A DNA stretch of 12,675 bases from an uncultured Coriobacteriaceae bacterium (GCA_900550055.1 URQU01000048.1:1-12675); one strand, 5' to 3'. Positions 1 to 6,517 are shown, counted from the stretch's first letter. Notes: generated by a model not told the origin, from the sequence alone. Made by a program: numbers and translations.

Positions 1-218
1 GCGGAGGGCGCTTTTCTATATGCGCCGATCGGACGCCGGCCCCCGACGGGCCGGCCGGCGTCCGCCGCCTCGCGACGGGCGCTCGCCGCGTTGCCGGCGG
101 CGGCCCTGCCCCGATGGCGATCGGCGGCGTGGCAGGCTGCGCGCATATCGCGCCGTAGGACCCGCAGGGTGATATCCCTTGCGTGTCTGTTTGCGTTCGG
201 GGCCCAAGGCGATCCGCG

Positions 219-258
219 CGGGGACGCCCTGCGGGGCCGGCCGCGCAGGGCGTCCCCG
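219..258. terminator. Strong hairpin at the IS insertion point
   Basis: A perfect 14-bp stem pairs 219-232 with 245-258 around a 12-nt loop that contains the palindrome GGCCGGCC. The last five bases of the 3' arm, CCCCG, are the left copy of the insertion sequence's target duplication. Before insertion the base after the arm would have been TATCGC, which is not a good U-tract. It may be a transcription terminator or other RNA or DNA hairpin; which strand it serves is unknown. Confidence 0.5.
254..258. repeat. Left target-site duplication CCCCG of the IS21 element
   Basis: CCCCG immediately precedes the TG that opens the element at 259. The same five bases immediately follow the terminal CA at 2662. 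IS21-family elements are known to duplicate short targets of about 4 to 8 bp. Confidence 0.85.
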
Positions 259-318
259 TGTTTATGTCAAGCAGGCAATGAACAAAGTGGCACGCGCAAT
301 TTGAGCAGTTTGGCAGAC
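259..318. repeat. Terminal inverted repeat, istB-side end of the IS
   Basis: Sixty bases starting TGTTTATG contain AATGAACA (277-284), TTTGAGCA (300-307) and GGCAGAC (312-318). Each block recurs at the same distance from the tip in the opposite end of the element. Confidence 0.8.
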
Positions 319-325
319 GGCCTGG

Positions 326-1081
326 TTAAACGTTCGCCTTCCCGAGCATCAGCGCCGCATCCACGCGGTGGCTCGATCCCCCGAACTCGATGAGCCTTCC
401 GTGATGCACGATCCTGTCGATCATCGCAGCCGCGAGCTTGTCGTCCCCCAGGATCGTCCCCCATTTGCTGAACTCGATGTTGGTCGTGAAGATCATGCTC
501 CTCCTCTCGTAGCAGGCGGAGACCACCTGGAACAGCAGCCGCGCGCTCTCGACGTCGATCGGCACGTACCCGAACTCGTCGAGTATGACAAGGTCGTTCC
601 TTTCGATGTCCTTCATCATCGCCTCGAGCCGGTGCTCCCTCTTGGCCTTCGCCAGCGACAGCGCCAGCTCGACCGCGGTGTAGAACCTGACCGCCTTGCC
701 GGCCATCACGCACGCGCCGCCGATCGCGATGGCCAGGTGCGTCTTGCCGCGCCCGGTCTGCCCATGGAACACGAAGTCCTGGGCTGCATCGACGAACGAC
801 AGGCTCTTGAGGTCGTCCACGCCGTAGCCGTCCGGGAACGCGACCTGCGAGAAGTCGTACCCGTCGAACGATTTGACCTGCGGGAACTTCGCCCTTCTGT
901 ACAGCCTGGAGCGCTTGTTCCTCTCCCTGACGTCCATCTCGTATCCGATGAGGTCGCTGACGGCCCTCAGCTGGGCCGCGCTGGACGACGCGAGGAACCA
1001 CTCGATCGTCTCGTTGCTGAAGTAGAGCGCGCGGGCCAGCCTGCGCAGCTGCTCGGCATCGCCCTTCGACCTCACCGCCAT
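326..1081 (-). CDS. istB: IS21-family transposition helper ATPase IstB
   Basis: This 251-residue AAA+ ATPase is the partner of the IstA transposase. In the IS21 family it binds DNA, assembles into an oligomer and directs IstA to the target. Visible motifs are Walker A GQTGRGKT (107-114), Walker B LVILDE (164-169) and a TTN sensor-1-like motif (199-201), followed by the family-typical tail with DRIVHHGRLIEFGGSSHR. The length is normal for IstB. Its ATG lies one base after the istA stop (TAG-G-ATG), and a purine-rich GAGGGGG inside the end of istA can serve as ribosome binding site, so translation is probably coupled to istA. The gene ends 67 bp from the element's left tip. Identification is secure. 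Confidence 0.97.
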   Translation of the reverse strand: MAVRSKGDAEQLRRLARALYFSNETIEWFLASSSAAQLRAVSDLIGYEMDVRERNKRSRLYRRAKFPQVKSFDGYDFSQVAFPDGYGVDDLKSLSFVDAAQDFVFHGQTGRGKTHLAIAIGGACVMAGKAVRFYTAVELALSLAKAKREHRLEAMMKDIERNDLVILDEFGYVPIDVESARLLFQVVSACYERRSMIFTTNIEFSKWGTILGDDKLAAAMIDRIVHHGRLIEFGGSSHRVDAALMLGKANV

Positions 1082-1082
1082 C

Positions 1083-2534
1083 CTAGGACACCCCCTCGAG
1101 CATCGCGTCGTACACGCCGAGGTCGACGGGCTCGTCGTATGAGATCGAGCCGCCCTCCGCCCTTGCCGCGGCTATGGCCACGCTCGCCTCGTCGAGCCTG
1201 CCGGTGAGCCGCAGGGCCGCCTCCATCGCGCCGACCGCGGCGTCCCATCCGCGCCGGTCGACCTGGTCCCTCATGATCCTCAGGCTGCCCCCTAGGTCCT
1301 TTTTGCCGAGGCCGTCCATGTAATCGCGCAGGTCGTCGGGGATGGCCTCGCGCACCCCGCTGTTCCGCCACGCCCCAAGCTTCATCGTCAGCAGGGGCAG
1401 CTGGCTCGCGGGGTTTGCCGTGTCCGTGGGCGCTGACCCGTATTGGCGCTCGTGCTCGCAGACGAGCTCCCCGGACTCCGTGTACACGGTGACGGCGGCG
1501 GCGCCCAGCCCGACGATGACCCGCCGGCCGGCGAGCGAGGGGTCGGTCGAGTAGCGGTGCGGGCCGTCGACGCAGACCTTCCCCTGCTTGTCGGCCTTGC
1601 AATGCGCGTACCTGACCACCGTGAACGCCGCTTCCGGCAGCCCCGCCATCGCGACCGAGTCCTCGACGAACAGCTGCTTCTCGTCCTCGCCCTTGAGGTA
1701 GTGGGACTTGGACAGCGAGTAGCATCTGCCCAGCAGCCTCTCGTTGAACGAATCGACGTTGCAGAGCCTCGGGATCGGCACGAACAGGTTCGACCTCACG
1801 AACCTGACCTTGCTCTCGACGTTGCCCTTCTCGTGCCCGGAATAGGGGTTGCAGAACGAGAAGGCGAACCCGTAGTGGGCGGCGAACGCGGCGAAGGTCT
1901 CGGTGGTCCTGACCTCGTCGCAGACCCTGCGGCCGACGCCGGTGGCGTTGTCGAAGACGATCCTGGTGGGGACGCCGCCCACGTATTCGAAGATCTGCTT
2001 GAGCGCCTGGCACACGCACTCGGCGTTCTCGGAGGGGAAGACCTGGGCGAACCCCATGTTGGAGAACGGGAAGGAGAGCACGAAGAAGCTCATCCTGCGC
2101 CTTGCGCCGATGACGGCGAAGTCGGCCTCGCCGAAGTCGGCCTGCGCCTCGCCGGGGCTCCACACCAGGTCGAGGTAGGATTCGGCGACGCCCCTCCTCT
2201 GGGCCTTGAGGTCGTGGACGTAATGCCTGACGGTGGACTCGCTGCAGGCGACGCCGTGCTCGTCGCGAAGCCGCTGCCATATGCGGCGCGCGGTGTGCCT
2301 TTGCTTGCGCCAGCCCCGCTCGTCCTCGTCGAGGTACCCCTCGATGACGGGCCTGTACGCGTCGAGCATCTTCTCCCTGGGCTCCTTCACCGGCATCTGC
2401 GGCGAAAGGTCGGGGGCGGCCAGCTTCGCGTACACGGTGTTGCGCGAGACGCCGACTTTCCGCGCGATCTCGGAGATGGACTCGCCGCTTTTGCGCAGCT
2501 GGCGTATAGAATAGGTTTGCGACATGCTGATCAT
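1083..2534 (-). CDS. istA: IS21-family transposase IstA (DDE recombinase)
   Basis: This 483-residue protein cuts and joins the IS ends. The N-terminus carries a helix-turn-helix (about 8-38, IRQLRKSGESISEIARKVGVS), then a second DNA-binding stretch (about 75-115). The RNase H-like core follows, with candidate catalytic residues D133 (in QADFGE), D195 (in FDNATG) and E240 (in EKGNVES), spaced as in retroviral-integrase-like transposases. A C-terminal Mu-transposase-like beta domain is likely around 310-380. The start at 2534 is chosen because a perfect AAGGAGGT lies 9 nt upstream. The frame is full length and undamaged. It is the first gene of the two-gene IS operon, close inside the right terminal repeat. 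Confidence 0.97.
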   Translation of the reverse strand: MISMSQTYSIRQLRKSGESISEIARKVGVSRNTVYAKLAAPDLSPQMPVKEPREKMLDAYRPVIEGYLDEDERGWRKQRHTARRIWQRLRDEHGVACSESTVRHYVHDLKAQRRGVAESYLDLVWSPGEAQADFGEADFAVIGARRRMSFFVLSFPFSNMGFAQVFPSENAECVCQALKQIFEYVGGVPTRIVFDNATGVGRRVCDEVRTTETFAAFAAHYGFAFSFCNPYSGHEKGNVESKVRFVRSNLFVPIPRLCNVDSFNERLLGRCYSLSKSHYLKGEDEKQLFVEDSVAMAGLPEAAFTVVRYAHCKADKQGKVCVDGPHRYSTDPSLAGRRVIVGLGAAAVTVYTESGELVCEHERQYGSAPTDTANPASQLPLLTMKLGAWRNSGVREAIPDDLRDYMDGLGKKDLGGSLRIMRDQVDRRGWDAAVGAMEAALRLTGRLDEASVAIAAARAEGGSISYDEPVDLGVYDAMLEGVS

Positions 2535-2543
2535 ACCTTTCTG

Positions 2544-2578
2544 ACCTCCTTGGTTGATTTTTCTAGGCGAAAACCAAG
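2544..2578 (-). promoter_or_regulatory. istA ribosome binding site overlapped by a leader hairpin
   Basis: On the minus strand AAGGAGGT (2551-2544) is an ideal Shine-Dalgarno sequence 9 nt before the istA ATG. A perfect 7-bp stem, CTTGGTT (2578-2572) with AACCAAG (2555-2549) around a 16-nt loop, uses the first three bases of that site. Such a hairpin could lower transposase translation. The pairing is seen; the regulatory effect is inference. Confidence 0.5.
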
Positions 2579-2602
2579 TTAGTCGATTGAGTTGGTCGGC
2601 AT

Positions 2603-2662
2603 GTCTGCCTTTGTGCTCAAACTGATCAAGCCGATATGTTCATTTTGAAGTTACCACCTACA
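2603..2662. repeat. Terminal inverted repeat, istA-side end of the IS
   Basis: Read on the minus strand from 2662, it starts TGTAGGTGG and carries AATGAACA, TTTGAGCA and GGCAGAC at the same offsets as the other end. The istA transcript must start within or just inside this repeat, although I cannot point to a convincing -35/-10 pair. Confidence 0.8.
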
Positions 2663-2667
2663 CCCCG
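2663..2667. repeat. Right target-site duplication CCCCG of the IS21 element
   Basis: It directly abuts the terminal CA of the element and is identical to 254-258. Confidence 0.85.
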
Positions 2668-2682
2668 TATCGCATGCGTCGA

Positions 2683-2718
2683 GGGGCCCGTACGAGGTCA
2701 CTCGTGCGGGCCCTTTCT
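2683..2718 (+). terminator. Rho-independent terminator
   Basis: A 13-bp stem pairs GGGCCCGTACGAG (2684-2696) with CTCGTGCGGGCCC (2701-2713), with one T-G wobble and a 4-nt loop, followed by TTTCT. The direction of the T-run favours the plus strand. The gene it served probably lay to the left and is now separated by the IS, or lies outside the window. Confidence 0.75.
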
Positions 2719-2824
2719 GCGTTATCGAGGTGGGTTCGCTGTATCGGGCCAATCACGCTTCGTGTGCTGAAACGACCCTGTCGTACATATACTTAGTTTT
2801 GCATGGTGTTGCATGCGGTATGAC

Positions 2825-2850
2825 AATAGGCCCGGTTTTGTCGGGCTATT
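2825..2850 (-). terminator. Hairpin downstream of the metallophosphoesterase operon
   Basis: AATAGGCCCG (2825-2834) pairs with CGGGCTATT (2842-2850) with one bulged G and a 7-nt loop. It begins 25 nt past the metallophosphoesterase stop codon, where the operon should end. The T-content after the stem is modest on both strands, so it may be a weak or bidirectional terminator. Confidence 0.5.
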
Positions 2851-2874
2851 CTTGTCTTCGGGGATATTTGGGCC

Positions 2875-3726
2875 TTATTCTAGGTCGATTTCAAGGGAAT
2901 CTTGGTCATCTAGTTCGGTGGCGTAATCGGTGATTCTATGTTTCGGCTCTTTTGCCGCTTCGGCAAGCAGCTGATAGGGCAGTGTCGATGCGCCTGACTC
3001 CTTTGCATCTTTGGCGCTTTCGGATTCTCCTAGCATTGCAATTCGGTTATAAAGAGCCGTCGTCTTCTCTTGAATTTGCGCGTCGATGTGATAATGACCG
3101 CAGAACCAGTGCGTGTATGTAAGACGGTCTTGGATTGTTTGGAGCCAATCGGTGTACTCGTCCATGGGGTGGATTTCCAGGCGATCGGTGTGCTTGGAAA
3201 TGCCTTTTGCGGCAGAGGTTGGGGCACAATGGGTGATTACGAGATCGCAATCCCAACCTGCTTGATCGAGCGTCTCAATCGCAGTTGCGCGCTCCTGCTC
3301 GTTGGGCACCTCTTCGGTGAACCAGGTTTCTCCCAGGACCCGATGCTCTCTGTCGTATTCGCTTGAAGCTGCACCGCCCATGGTGAAGATGCGATACCCG
3401 TCGATGTCGAGCATCTGACCACGTTGGAGGTGAAACACGCTATTGGCAACCTGATGCACCCTTCCCCCGTTCCACATGGTTTCGGGTAGGCTGTTCAGTA
3501 AAGCGAATCCCTCGTGATTTCCGTCTACGAACAGGGTTGTGAACGGTCTGGCATCAAGCCAGCGGAGCCAATATTGCTCGCTTGCCGAGTTGTTCCACAC
3601 AAGCCCGAAGTCGCCGCACACGATCACGTAATCGTCTTTGCTCAGTCCCGTAGTGTCGAAGCAGCTTTCTGAGAGTTTTGCGATGTCGTATGAGGCATGG
3701 ATATCGCCCGTTACGAAAATGCTCAT
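2875..3726 (-). CDS. Calcineurin-like metallophosphoesterase
   Basis: This 283-residue protein belongs to the two-metal phosphoesterase superfamily, which hydrolyses phosphomonoesters or phosphodiesters. All signature motifs are present in order: GDIH (7-10), GDFG (38-41), GNHE (69-72), a metal-ligand His in THCAP (166) and GHYH (210-213). No signal peptide or membrane segment is seen, so it should be cytoplasmic. After about residue 230 there is a family-atypical tail of some 50 residues, charged and ending acidic. It is the second gene of a leftward operon, 15 nt after the ribbon-helix-helix gene, and its own Shine-Dalgarno is weak, suggesting coupled translation. GC content is lower than in the methionine genes. 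The substrate cannot be predicted from sequence. Confidence 0.92.
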   Translation of the reverse strand: MSIFVTGDIHASYDIAKLSESCFDTTGLSKDDYVIVCGDFGLVWNNSASEQYWLRWLDARPFTTLFVDGNHEGFALLNSLPETMWNGGRVHQVANSVFHLQRGQMLDIDGYRIFTMGGAASSEYDREHRVLGETWFTEEVPNEQERATAIETLDQAGWDCDLVITHCAPTSAAKGISKHTDRLEIHPMDEYTDWLQTIQDRLTYTHWFCGHYHIDAQIQEKTTALYNRIAMLGESESAKDAKESGASTLPYQLLAEAAKEPKHRITDYATELDDQDSLEIDLE

Positions 3727-3741
3727 AAGGCGAACCCGTTT

Positions 3742-4068
3742 CTAGAACAGAGAGGGCGTTTGCGCGGCTGGTGCCGGCTGTGCGGTTTTTGCCTTGCGCG
3801 TGGAGCGAGCCGGCTTCATCTGCTTGATTTCCTCAAGCTCATTTTGCATCGACTCGCTGCGCTCAAGCAGCGTTTCGAGTTTCTCTGCGAAATCGGATAG
3901 CTGCAGTGCGACGCTGGTTTCTTCTTCTACGTAGCGCTGAAGCGCTTCCGTGATTGCCGCTGTTCGCGTGATACCGCGCTTGCTGGCAACCTCGTCTACC
4001 GTTTCGGCCAGCTTTCGATCTACCCATGCGGCAAGCTGACGCTTGTCTTGACTGTGCTCCACTGCCAT
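3742..4068 (-). CDS. Ribbon-helix-helix DNA-binding protein with coiled-coil tail
   Basis: This 108-residue protein has an N-terminal CopG/Arc-like ribbon-helix-helix (about 9-50). QLAAWVDRKLAETVDEVASK would give the beta strand and first helix, and ITRTAAITEALQRYVEEE the second helix. Residues 55-84 form a heptad-rich, probably coiled-coil segment, and 85-108 is a basic then Pro/Ala-rich disordered tail. Such proteins dimerise and often repress their own operon. A GGAG ribosome binding site lies 8 nt before the ATG. It is the first gene of the operon with the metallophosphoesterase, and tandem repeats in its promoter region fit an autoregulator. It could instead be a plasmid- or element-type DNA-binding protein. 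The fold call is by pattern, not alignment. Confidence 0.8.
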   Translation of the reverse strand: MAVEHSQDKRQLAAWVDRKLAETVDEVASKRGITRTAAITEALQRYVEEETSVALQLSDFAEKLETLLERSESMQNELEEIKQMKPARSTRKAKTAQPAPAAQTPSLF

Positions 4069-4119
4069 AGCTTGTTCTCCTGATGCTGTGTTTGTGTAGT
4101 GTGATTAAGCTATGGCATC

Positions 4120-4141
4120 AGTATAGCCGGTATAAGCCGGT
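4120..4141 (-). promoter_or_regulatory. Promoter and putative tandem operator of the RHH operon
   Basis: On the minus strand TATACT (4125-4120) is a good -10 box, about 50 nt before the ATG. No good -35 stands 16-18 bp upstream. Two AGCCGGT repeats (plus strand 4125-4131 and 4135-4141) are exactly 10 bp apart and overlap the -10 and spacer. Ribbon-helix-helix dimers typically bind neighbouring repeats on one DNA face, so this is a likely autoregulatory operator. The repeat is seen; its use is inference. Confidence 0.55.
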
Positions 4142-4519
4142 TACCGCCATGAATTCATTCTATTCATTATAGGGAAAAGGGCTGCTGCTGCTCATGCCTT
4201 GCTTTGTTCGGTTTCTTGCGATTGCGAGGATGCAAAACTTTGAGTACCTGGAGATTTCGACCTCTCGAATCGGTGATGTTACGTACGGGCTAGTGTCGGC
4301 CGAGGTGCATTGCTAGGTCATAGTGACGGTGTTGGCTGCTTGGGCGGCTGGCTACTACTTACCATGGACGCGGATTCCCGTCCGGACAATCCCGGGTGCA
4401 AGTTTTAGGAGGCGATGACGGCTGCCAGGGGGGCGCATGATGGCTTGGCGTTGATTTGACTCCAGGTCGGCTGATGTTGGGTGCACATTTGCAGAAGCGG
4501 AAAAGGTCGCCAAAGTGGG

Positions 4520-4536
4520 CGATAGCTTGGCTATCG
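4520..4536. repeat. Perfect short hairpin CGATAGC-TTG-GCTATCG
   Basis: A 7-bp perfect inverted repeat with a 3-nt loop lies about 200 bp upstream of the hypothetical gene. No T-run follows on either strand, so it is not a typical terminator; it could be a protein-binding palindrome or an RNA stem. Confidence 0.5.
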
Positions 4537-4636
4537 AATAGGCTTATCGGGTTTCGTTTCGGTGGTCCTGAGGAATCGATTCGCATGTTGCGAAAGCGGT
4601 CCTCGGACTGATGGCTTGTCGTTTCGGTTATTGCGT

Positions 4637-4686
4637 TGCAAGGTTTGGCGGTGCGGTATGCAAGATGCGGGCAAGGGCTGTGCAAG
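4637..4686. repeat. Three TGCAAG motifs phased at 22 bp
   Basis: TGCAAG starts at 4637, 4659 and 4681. The second and third copies extend to TGCAAGATG. The exact two-turn spacing puts all three on one face of the helix, 50-100 bp before the hypothetical gene's start, the position expected of activator or repressor sites. Chance in a short scan is not excluded. Confidence 0.4.
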
Positions 4687-4739
4687 ATGGCGGCGTCATG
4701 CTGGTTTGCGAAGTGATTTGCGTTTGAAAGGAACCGGTT

Positions 4740-6167
4740 ATGGCTACCATGAATATCTGCTTGTCCCACGATGCGGCGTTTCGCTGGCTTGTGCGGAATC
4801 GCAACCCTCGCATCACGGGGAACAGGACCACGGCTCGGGTGCTGCCTTGCACGTCGCCGTTTGTTTCCGAGAGCAGGACACTGCGTTCGCTTTTGGGTAT
4901 CGAGGATGGCAAGCTCGAGGTGCTTGTGCGGACTTCGGCGGGCAGACGTGACGGCGATTGCTTGCGGTCCCATTATTCGGGAAGCGCGTATCCAGCAGGA
5001 TCGTTCGTGAAGGTGCCTGTTGAAGGGTTCGGTGCGGTTTGCTGCTCGTCCCCTGAGCTGACGTTTTTGCAGATTGCGGTCAAACATACCTTGTTGGAAA
5101 CGGTGTATATGGGTTATGCGCTCTGCTCGTCGTATCGGATCGATGCCAATGCTGAAAACGGGATCGCTTTACGAGAGGGTGATGATGAGCCGTTGACGTC
5201 TGCTGCTAGAATCGGCCAGTATCTGGCGAAAGTCGATGGGGCCTATGGGACGGCGAAGGCGCGTCGTGCCCTTGCCTATGTGCGAGATGGATCGATTTCG
5301 CCGACGGAATCCGCGATGGCGATGGCCCTGAGCATGCCGCGACGTTTCGGCGGGTTTGCGGCAGGGGATGTGGTTCTTGGCGAGAATGTTGCAGGAAGAG
5401 GTTGTTTGTCAGTGGCGGAGGGCTCGGGCGCGTCTGGCCGCATGCTGACCGTGCGTTCAACGAACCGAAGGCGCGATGTGGCGGCGTTGAACATCTCGCT
5501 GCCTGATGGAATCGGCGGGCGAAGGACGAATGGCCCTGCCTGCGGCATCGATGGTCCGGAGGACCCTGAGGAGTTTCCCGTGGCAGCGTTTTGCGCGCGC
5601 CATGGCGGCACCACGTTCGATCGGGGAAGCGAGGCTGCGGATGCAGAGGGCGACCAAAGGGCAAAATCGGCGATTGGAGCCGCAACGGCGGGTGCGAAGG
5701 ATGTTCGAGACGCAAGGAAGGTGGCTCGAAATACGAGTGGAAAGGTTGCGGTATCAAATAAAGGGCTTGGAGGGTTGCAGCGTCGGGCGATATTGGTGCG
5801 TCCCGAGCAGGTACATGAATTCGATGCTTATGTACAGCTGTGCGAGAAGGTTGCAAGAAGGATGCGTCGTCGAAGCATACCGAAGGGTGGTTTTGCGGGA
5901 TCATGCGAGCTTTTGGAGTTGGGAGCGGCGCGGGGGACGGGGGCGAACGAGGAGACAAGTGGGTCGGCCTTCGAGGATAAAGCCGAGGCAAAACAGCGGG
6001 CGAAAGAAGCTCGTCAGCTTGCGAAAAGGGTCGAGCTCTGGCAAACGCTCGTCTGCTTCAGCGCGTTTCGCCAAAGCGAGACCGGCAGCAGCGTGAACGT
6101 ATTCGATCCTCCCCCTGATCGCGTCTGCGCGCGTAGAGGGGAGGGCGAAGACCTGTCTCGGGAGTAA
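4740..6167 (+). CDS. Hypothetical protein, AbiEi-like/endonuclease-like ends with diverged middle
   Basis: This is a 475-residue protein. The start ATG has AAAGGA 7 nt upstream. Residues 1-206 resemble, from memory, a coriobacterial family with an AbiEi-like N-terminal region: an SHDAAFRWL opening, PAGSFVKV (85-92), SSPELTFLQIA (103-113), YALCSSYRI (126-134) and SPTESAMAMALSMP (187-200). Residues about 325-395 (DARKVAR, ILVRPEQVHEFDAY, then a basic helix) resemble the end of a Vsr/DUF559-type nuclease domain. The part between, about 207-324, is Gly/Ala/Arg-rich, and I cannot find the usual acidic catalytic motif there, so a nuclease activity is doubtful. Residues 400-475 add a charged helix and tail. 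There is no signal peptide. It may be an eroded gene that kept its frame. No function is assigned. Confidence 0.6.
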   Translation: MATMNICLSHDAAFRWLVRNRNPRITGNRTTARVLPCTSPFVSESRTLRSLLGIEDGKLEVLVRTSAGRRDGDCLRSHYSGSAYPAGSFVKVPVEGFGAVCCSSPELTFLQIAVKHTLLETVYMGYALCSSYRIDANAENGIALREGDDEPLTSAARIGQYLAKVDGAYGTAKARRALAYVRDGSISPTESAMAMALSMPRRFGGFAAGDVVLGENVAGRGCLSVAEGSGASGRMLTVRSTNRRRDVAALNISLPDGIGGRRTNGPACGIDGPEDPEEFPVAAFCARHGGTTFDRGSEAADAEGDQRAKSAIGAATAGAKDVRDARKVARNTSGKVAVSNKGLGGLQRRAILVRPEQVHEFDAYVQLCEKVARRMRRRSIPKGGFAGSCELLELGAARGTGANEETSGSAFEDKAEAKQRAKEARQLAKRVELWQTLVCFSAFRQSETGSSVNVFDPPPDRVCARRGEGEDLSRE

Positions 6168-6517
6168 CCCCGGCCTTTCCGCCGATGGAGTCGACGGCAG
6201 CGATACTGGGAGGGCGGCATCATGGCGCGTGAAGGTTCGAGCTCGCCCCGAAATCACGCTGGCGGATGCTAGCCGGTGTGACGTATCTCGATGTAAGTTC
6301 GTTCAACCCTCCCTTCCCGTCGACGGCGTAGTTAGCGAAACCGGTGAGGGTGACATGTTCATGGGCAAGATTGCGTTACGAATGCCTGCCATAAACTCGA
6401 TGTTTGCTGTGTGTCGGTACTCGATCCTCCCGGCAATCGTGTTGGCAGATAGGTTGCTTTCTGAATAAAGCATATCCCGGTGCCAGGAATTATCGATGAT
6501 GGGAAGGCTTGGGTCGT
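6168..6517. other. Intergenic region upstream of metF
   Basis: About 350 bases lie without a convincing gene. I looked for cobalamin and SAM riboswitch signatures ahead of the methionine operon and found none I could support. No clear terminator for the upstream hypothetical gene is seen. Confidence 0.4.

Larger units (their letters stand above)
1..258. other. GC-rich non-coding left flank with hairpins
   Basis: I see no convincing gene here. Open frames on both strands are short, Arg/Gly/Pro-rich and typical of chance frames in GC-rich DNA. There is a perfect 12-bp stem (30-41 with 53-64), a 6-bp CCTGCC/GGCAGG pair (105-110 with 131-136), and a perfect 14-bp stem (219-232 with 245-258). No clear T-run follows the first two. 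The first bases (GCGC followed by TTTTCT at 8-16) could be the tail of a terminator whose left arm lies outside the window, but this cannot be shown. Confidence 0.5.
259..2662 (-). mobile_element. Complete IS21-family insertion sequence (istA-istB), 2404 bp
   Basis: The element is bounded by TG at 259-260 and CA at 2661-2662 and flanked on both sides by CCCCG. Its 60-bp ends (259-318, and 2603-2662 read in reverse complement) align without gaps and match at about 37 of 60 positions. The shared blocks are TGT at the tip, AATGAACA, TTTGAGCA and GGCAGAC, at identical spacing, as expected for transposase-binding sites. Inside are istA and istB in the standard order, reading toward the left end. 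Both reading frames are intact with their catalytic motifs, so the copy looks able to move. I cannot name the specific IS. Confidence 0.93.
4142..4739. other. Non-coding stretch between divergent genes
   Basis: About 600 bases hold no supportable gene: the frames that cross it are shadows without plausible starts. Visible elements are a perfect 7-bp hairpin (4520-4536), three TGCAAG motifs at 22-bp intervals (4637, 4659, 4681) and an AT-richer patch around 4230-4262. It should contain the promoter of the hypothetical gene at 4740, but no clear -35/-10 pair is visible. The length suggests a decayed gene or regulatory region. Confidence 0.5.

Noticed and set aside
30..64. 12-bp hairpin as a rho-independent terminator
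   Set aside because: No T-run follows on either strand, so only the inverted repeat is reported.
368..2582. Long plus-strand frames (368-1207, 1443-2582) opposite istB and istA
   Set aside because: They are antisense shadows of two well-supported IS21 genes in GC-rich DNA. Their translations are Arg/Val/Asp-biased with no recognisable motif.
2730..2933. 67-residue plus-strand frame between the terminator and the metallophosphoesterase
   Set aside because: It runs over the hairpin at 2825-2850 and into the end of the opposite gene, and lacks a good ribosome binding site.
5206..5991. 261-residue minus-strand frame opposite the hypothetical gene
   Set aside because: It is Pro/Ser/Arg-rich with no plausible fold. 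The plus frame has a good ribosome binding site and family-like motifs.
6354..6468. Possible 38-residue hydrophobic peptide starting at ATG 6354 behind GGTGAGGG
   Set aside because: A ribosome-binding-like stretch is present, but the peptide has no recognisable feature and the region looks like non-coding leader; conservation would be needed.
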